Of a DNA stretch of 36,252 nucleotides, positions 33,922 to 36,252 are shown piece by piece. Position 1 is the first letter of the stretch; each line of letters opens with the position of its first letter. Source of the stretch: CAZBWE01 sp964495465. Its GTDB lineage: Bacteria > Planctomycetota > Phycisphaerae > Sedimentisphaerales > Anaerobacaceae. The notes under the pieces are model-generated. The model saw only the letters and a program-made list of their open reading frames with translations, was not told the origin of the DNA and made no database searches. Made by a program: the position numbers and the translations under genes. The stretch spans positions 1 to 36,252 of the forward strand of contig CAZBWE010000014.1 of NCBI GenBank assembly GCA_964495465.1, written 5' to 3'.

Positions 33922-35037
33922 ATGATGTCATCAATATTGGGTTCTGTTGATTGGTGGAACTATGAAATAAGCAGGGGCAATGCAGTATGGCGTTTTGGAC
34001 TTGTTTTGTTAATTGTCCTTGCAACACTGGCTGTAGGGCGGATTGTCCAGTTTATCATTAATAGCTACGCCCTGCGTCTGGCACAGAAAAAGGGCGAGAG
34101 GCCTTTGACGTTGCTTCTCAGGTCCCTGGCAAATCCTGTCTATGTCGCAATATTTGCAGCCGGTATGTTTTTAGCCAAAACGCCTTTATTTTTTGATGAT
34201 GAAGCCGGGATTCACACCACGATTAGCAATGGCTGGATGTCTATAGCACGGGTGGTGGCCGCTATCGCTGCCGCCTATGCACTTTATCGGCTCGTCGATG
34301 TAATTGAATACTACCTGAATCGCGTAGTCGGAAAGACTGAAACAAAGCTGGACGATATGCTCGTGCCTGTATTTCGCAAGGCCTTGCGGGTAACTATTGC
34401 AATTATCGCCATTCTTCTTATAAGCGAAAACATTTTAGGGGCAAATGTAAAGTCCCTTTTACTGAGTGCCGGCGTCGGCGGAATAGCGATTGCCCTGGCT
34501 GCCAAAGATACGATTGCAAACTTTTTCGGCTCCATCACTATTTTTGCGGATAGACCGTTTCAAATGGGTGAGCTTGTAAAAATTGACGAGCATTTAGGCC
34601 AGATTGAAGAAGTCGGCTTTAGAAGCACACGATTACGCACACTTCAGGGACATCTCGTTACTGTGCCAAACAGCATAATAGCAAATTCGACCGTGGAGAA
34701 TTTGGGCAGACGGCCTTTTATTCGAAGAACCTCTAACATCACCATAACTTACGACTCAGGCCACACCAAGGCAAAAAGAGCGGTAGAAATTATAAAAGAA
34801 ATCCTCGCTGATGTCCCCGAGGTTGGCACCGACCCGCAGAATCCCCCGAGAGTGTACTTTAACGAGTTCAACGATTGTTCGCTGAATATTTATATGAGTT
34901 ACTGGGTAAAGCCAGCCGATTACTGGCTGTATCACAAAGTGAATCAGCGTGTCAATTTGGAGATGATGAAGCGGTTCGAAGCCGAGAAAATCGAGTTTGC
35001 CTTCCCAACCCAAACCCTCTACCTGAAGAAAGAATAG
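33922..35037 (+). CDS. Mechanosensitive channel, MscS family
   Basis: 371 aa from ATG 33922 (AGGGAG 8 nt upstream; an in-frame start at 33889 lacks one). Transmembrane helices lie at about residues 25-45, 75-95 and 110-130. The pore-lining TM3 (VKSLLLSAGVGGIAIALAAKD, about 175-195) is followed by the MscS beta domain (IFADRPFQMGELVKI; VGFRSTRLRTLQGHLVTVPN). A C-terminal alpha/beta vestibule domain completes it. It opens under membrane tension to release solutes during osmotic downshock; longer family members may have other gating roles. Confidence 0.93.
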   Translation: MMSSILGSVDWWNYEISRGNAVWRFGLVLLIVLATLAVGRIVQFIINSYALRLAQKKGERPLTLLLRSLANPVYVAIFAAGMFLAKTPLFFDDEAGIHTTISNGWMSIARVVAAIAAAYALYRLVDVIEYYLNRVVGKTETKLDDMLVPVFRKALRVTIAIIAILLISENILGANVKSLLLSAGVGGIAIALAAKDTIANFFGSITIFADRPFQMGELVKIDEHLGQIEEVGFRSTRLRTLQGHLVTVPNSIIANSTVENLGRRPFIRRTSNITITYDSGHTKAKRAVEIIKEILADVPEVGTDPQNPPRVYFNEFNDCSLNIYMSYWVKPADYWLYHKVNQRVNLEMMKRFEAEKIEFAFPTQTLYLKKE

Positions 35038-35054
35038 ACGCAGATTTTGTTGTC

Positions 35055-35076
35055 ATTGCGAGCGCAGCGAAGCAAT
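35055..35076 (+). repeat. Short REP-type palindrome
   Basis: ATTGC-N12-GCAAT within TCATTGCGAGCGCAGCGAAG, a form seen as dispersed palindromic repeats in many bacterial genomes. Only one copy occurs here, just after the MscS stop. Confidence 0.5.
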
Positions 35077-35091
35077 CCTGGAAAGTATTTT

Positions 35092-35129
35092 TCAAAAAAA
35101 ATGGCTGTGCAGGTAACTCCTGCACAGCC
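35092..35129 (-). terminator. Intrinsic terminator of the secretin gene
   Basis: Perfect 11-bp stem GGCTGTGCAGG / CCTGCACAGCC (35103-35113 with 35119-35129) with a 5-nt loop. On the minus strand it is followed by A and eight T (35094-35102), so it terminates minus-strand transcription 27 bp after the secretin stop. It may also stop mscS transcripts weakly. Confidence 0.92.
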
Positions 35130-35155
35130 GAGGCGTTGCTTTCTTCGTCGGTTTA

Positions 35156-36252
35156 TTACTTTTCGTCCTTTCCGAGTCTCGTAGCTGGCCCCTTTGGTGT
35201 TGGGAATGTGGTATCTTCAAGTTGTTCCGCCTCAGTTTCAGAAAGCGTTGGCTCCTCAATAATGTAAGGAGTAATGAAGACGACGAGTTCACTATTGATA
35301 GTGCTTTCGCCTTCGAATTTGAACAAGTTGCCCACAAGAGGAATATCACCGAGCAGCGGCACCTTATTTTTCTGCTGTGAAACGTCCTGCTTACGCAGGC
35401 CTCCGATTACAACCGTTTGCCCGCTTCTTATCAGCGCCATTGTGGTGGCTTCACGAGTGGCAATGACTGGCTGAGGTGTCGTAGTTCCGGCACCTATCAC
35501 CACAACATCGCTGAGTCTAACGCTGAATTTTGGCACCAAATGCAGTCTTACCATATTGTCCCGCGTAAGATGCGGTGTAACAGTAAGTTCAACCCCAACC
35601 TCCTTAAATTGGGTCGTCCCGATACTGCCGCCGGCCGATGTTTGTGTAAGCTGCTGATAGGGTATTTCTTCGATTATTTTTATGTTGGCTTCCTCATTAT
35701 CGAGCACCATTATCCTTGGGTTAGCCAGGAGCTTGGCGGAAACTTTTTCCTGTTCGGCCCTGAGTAAGGCATCAACATTGATGGCATCGGTTAATATGCC
35801 GAAACGAAGCAGTCCTTCTGTGCCGGTTGCCTTGTTAACTGTTCCTGAGAATGCTCCGGTAGCGTGGGGATTGATTAGATTATCACTATATACTGTAGTT
35901 CCATCTTTTGCATACGATGTGCTGTCTCTGAGTAAGGTGCTTACAGCACCGGCGGCGCCGCCGATAGTTGTAAGGCCGTTAGTACCATAGTTGGTATTTC
36001 TTCCCGCCTGCCATTCGATGCCTATGTCCATTCGGTCGGTGCTCGATATATCGTAGATTCTTGCCTCGACAAGTATCTGCGGTGTTATGCGGTCAACTTC
36101 TTCGACAAATTCATCTATCGCTTTTATCTGACTTTCCGTGTCGGTTACGATTATATTACTTGTGCCGGGATTGGAAGATAGCGAACCCTGTTTTGAAATA
36201 AACCTCTTCAGGGCCGACTCGACCTCTTTGACGTCTGCGTAGGTGATGCGGT
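35156..36252 (-). CDS. Secretin family protein (PilQ/GspD-like), 3' part
   Basis: The frame is open to the right edge, so the 5' end is missing; about 365 codons are visible. Upstream of the first internal Met it still reads a secretin N-domain (VTDTESQIKAIDEFVEEVDR, then PQILVEARIYDISSTDRMDIGIEWQ). The C-terminal secretin barrel follows (VGVELTVTPHLTRDNMVRLHLVPKF; SGQTVVIGGLRKQDVSQQKNKVPLLGDIPLVGNLFKF in parts; LVVFITPYII). Secretins form outer-membrane pores for type IV pili or type II secretion. Neighbours in view do not decide which. The C-terminus ends in an acidic/Pro tail. Confidence 0.92.
   Translation of the reverse strand, partial: RITYADVKEVESALKRFISKQGSLSSNPGTSNIIVTDTESQIKAIDEFVEEVDRITPQILVEARIYDISSTDRMDIGIEWQAGRNTNYGTNGLTTIGGAAGAVSTLLRDSTSYAKDGTTVYSDNLINPHATGAFSGTVNKATGTEGLLRFGILTDAINVDALLRAEQEKVSAKLLANPRIMVLDNEEANIKIIEEIPYQQLTQTSAGGSIGTTQFKEVGVELTVTPHLTRDNMVRLHLVPKFSVRLSDVVVIGAGTTTPQPVIATREATTMALIRSGQTVVIGGLRKQDVSQQKNKVPLLGDIPLVGNLFKFEGESTINSELVVFITPYIIEEPTLSETEAEQLEDTTFPTPKGPATRLGKDEK

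Overview
The window most likely comes from an anaerobic or sediment-type planctomycete (Phycisphaerae / Sedimentisphaerales-like). This is inferred from three things: PEP-CTERM sorting tails (IPEPATxLLLxxG...RKRR), a secreted GH30-type hydrolase ending in a dockerin-like double D-x-D module, and the style of GyrA and signal peptidase I. Base composition is moderately AT-rich. No tRNA, rRNA, CRISPR array or phage module was recognised.

Layout. (1) 1-2000 is a small surface-protein island on the minus strand with three secreted proteins. Two of them look broken: one has an in-frame amber codon and one a frameshift in a PEP-CTERM gene. The third is an intact repeat (beta-solenoid-like) PEP-CTERM protein. 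(2) 2126-14979 is a long minus-strand flagellar block. In transcription order it reads flgB-flgC-fliE-fliF-fliG-fliH-fliI-fliJ-(motE/ylxF-like)-motA-motB-motB, then, behind its own promoter, fliO-fliP-fliQ-fliR-flhB. (3) 15422-18792 is a plus-strand flagellar block: fliK-like, a minimal flagellin and fliS. (4) A CBS-domain protein follows. (5) 19578-28485, minus strand, holds gyrA-holA and then lepB-GH78 rhamnosidase. (6) 28486-31000 is a gene-poor, AT-rich stretch with an HU/IHF-like protein, a cold-shock protein and an HNH endonuclease. (7) 31184-36252 holds a GH30-like hydrolase with a consensus sigma-70 promoter, a DUF4405-like membrane protein, an MscS channel and the 3' part of a secretin gene that runs off the right edge.

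Regulation. The flagellar genes show a readable hierarchy. Near-consensus sigma-54 (-24/-12) sites lie upstream of flgB, fliO and fliK. A sigma-28-type site lies upstream of the flagellin gene, which is followed by a strong intrinsic terminator. This supports a rod / basal body / export gate class under RpoN and a filament class under FliA. fliM, fliN, fliL, flgD, flgE, fliD and the regulators are not here and must be elsewhere.

Items most worth a second look: the amber and frameshift lesions in the surface-protein island; two tandem MotB proteins with atypical peptidoglycan-binding domains; an exact 10-bp direct repeat next to the fliO sigma-54 promoter; GyrA with non-canonical residues at both QRDR positions and a Lys/Pro/Ala-rich tail; a signal peptidase I with a zinc-ribbon-like insertion; two copies of a MITE/REP-like palindromic element; and an unexplained structured stretch ahead of the HU-like gene. 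I did not find convincing evidence of an entirely new multi-gene system.
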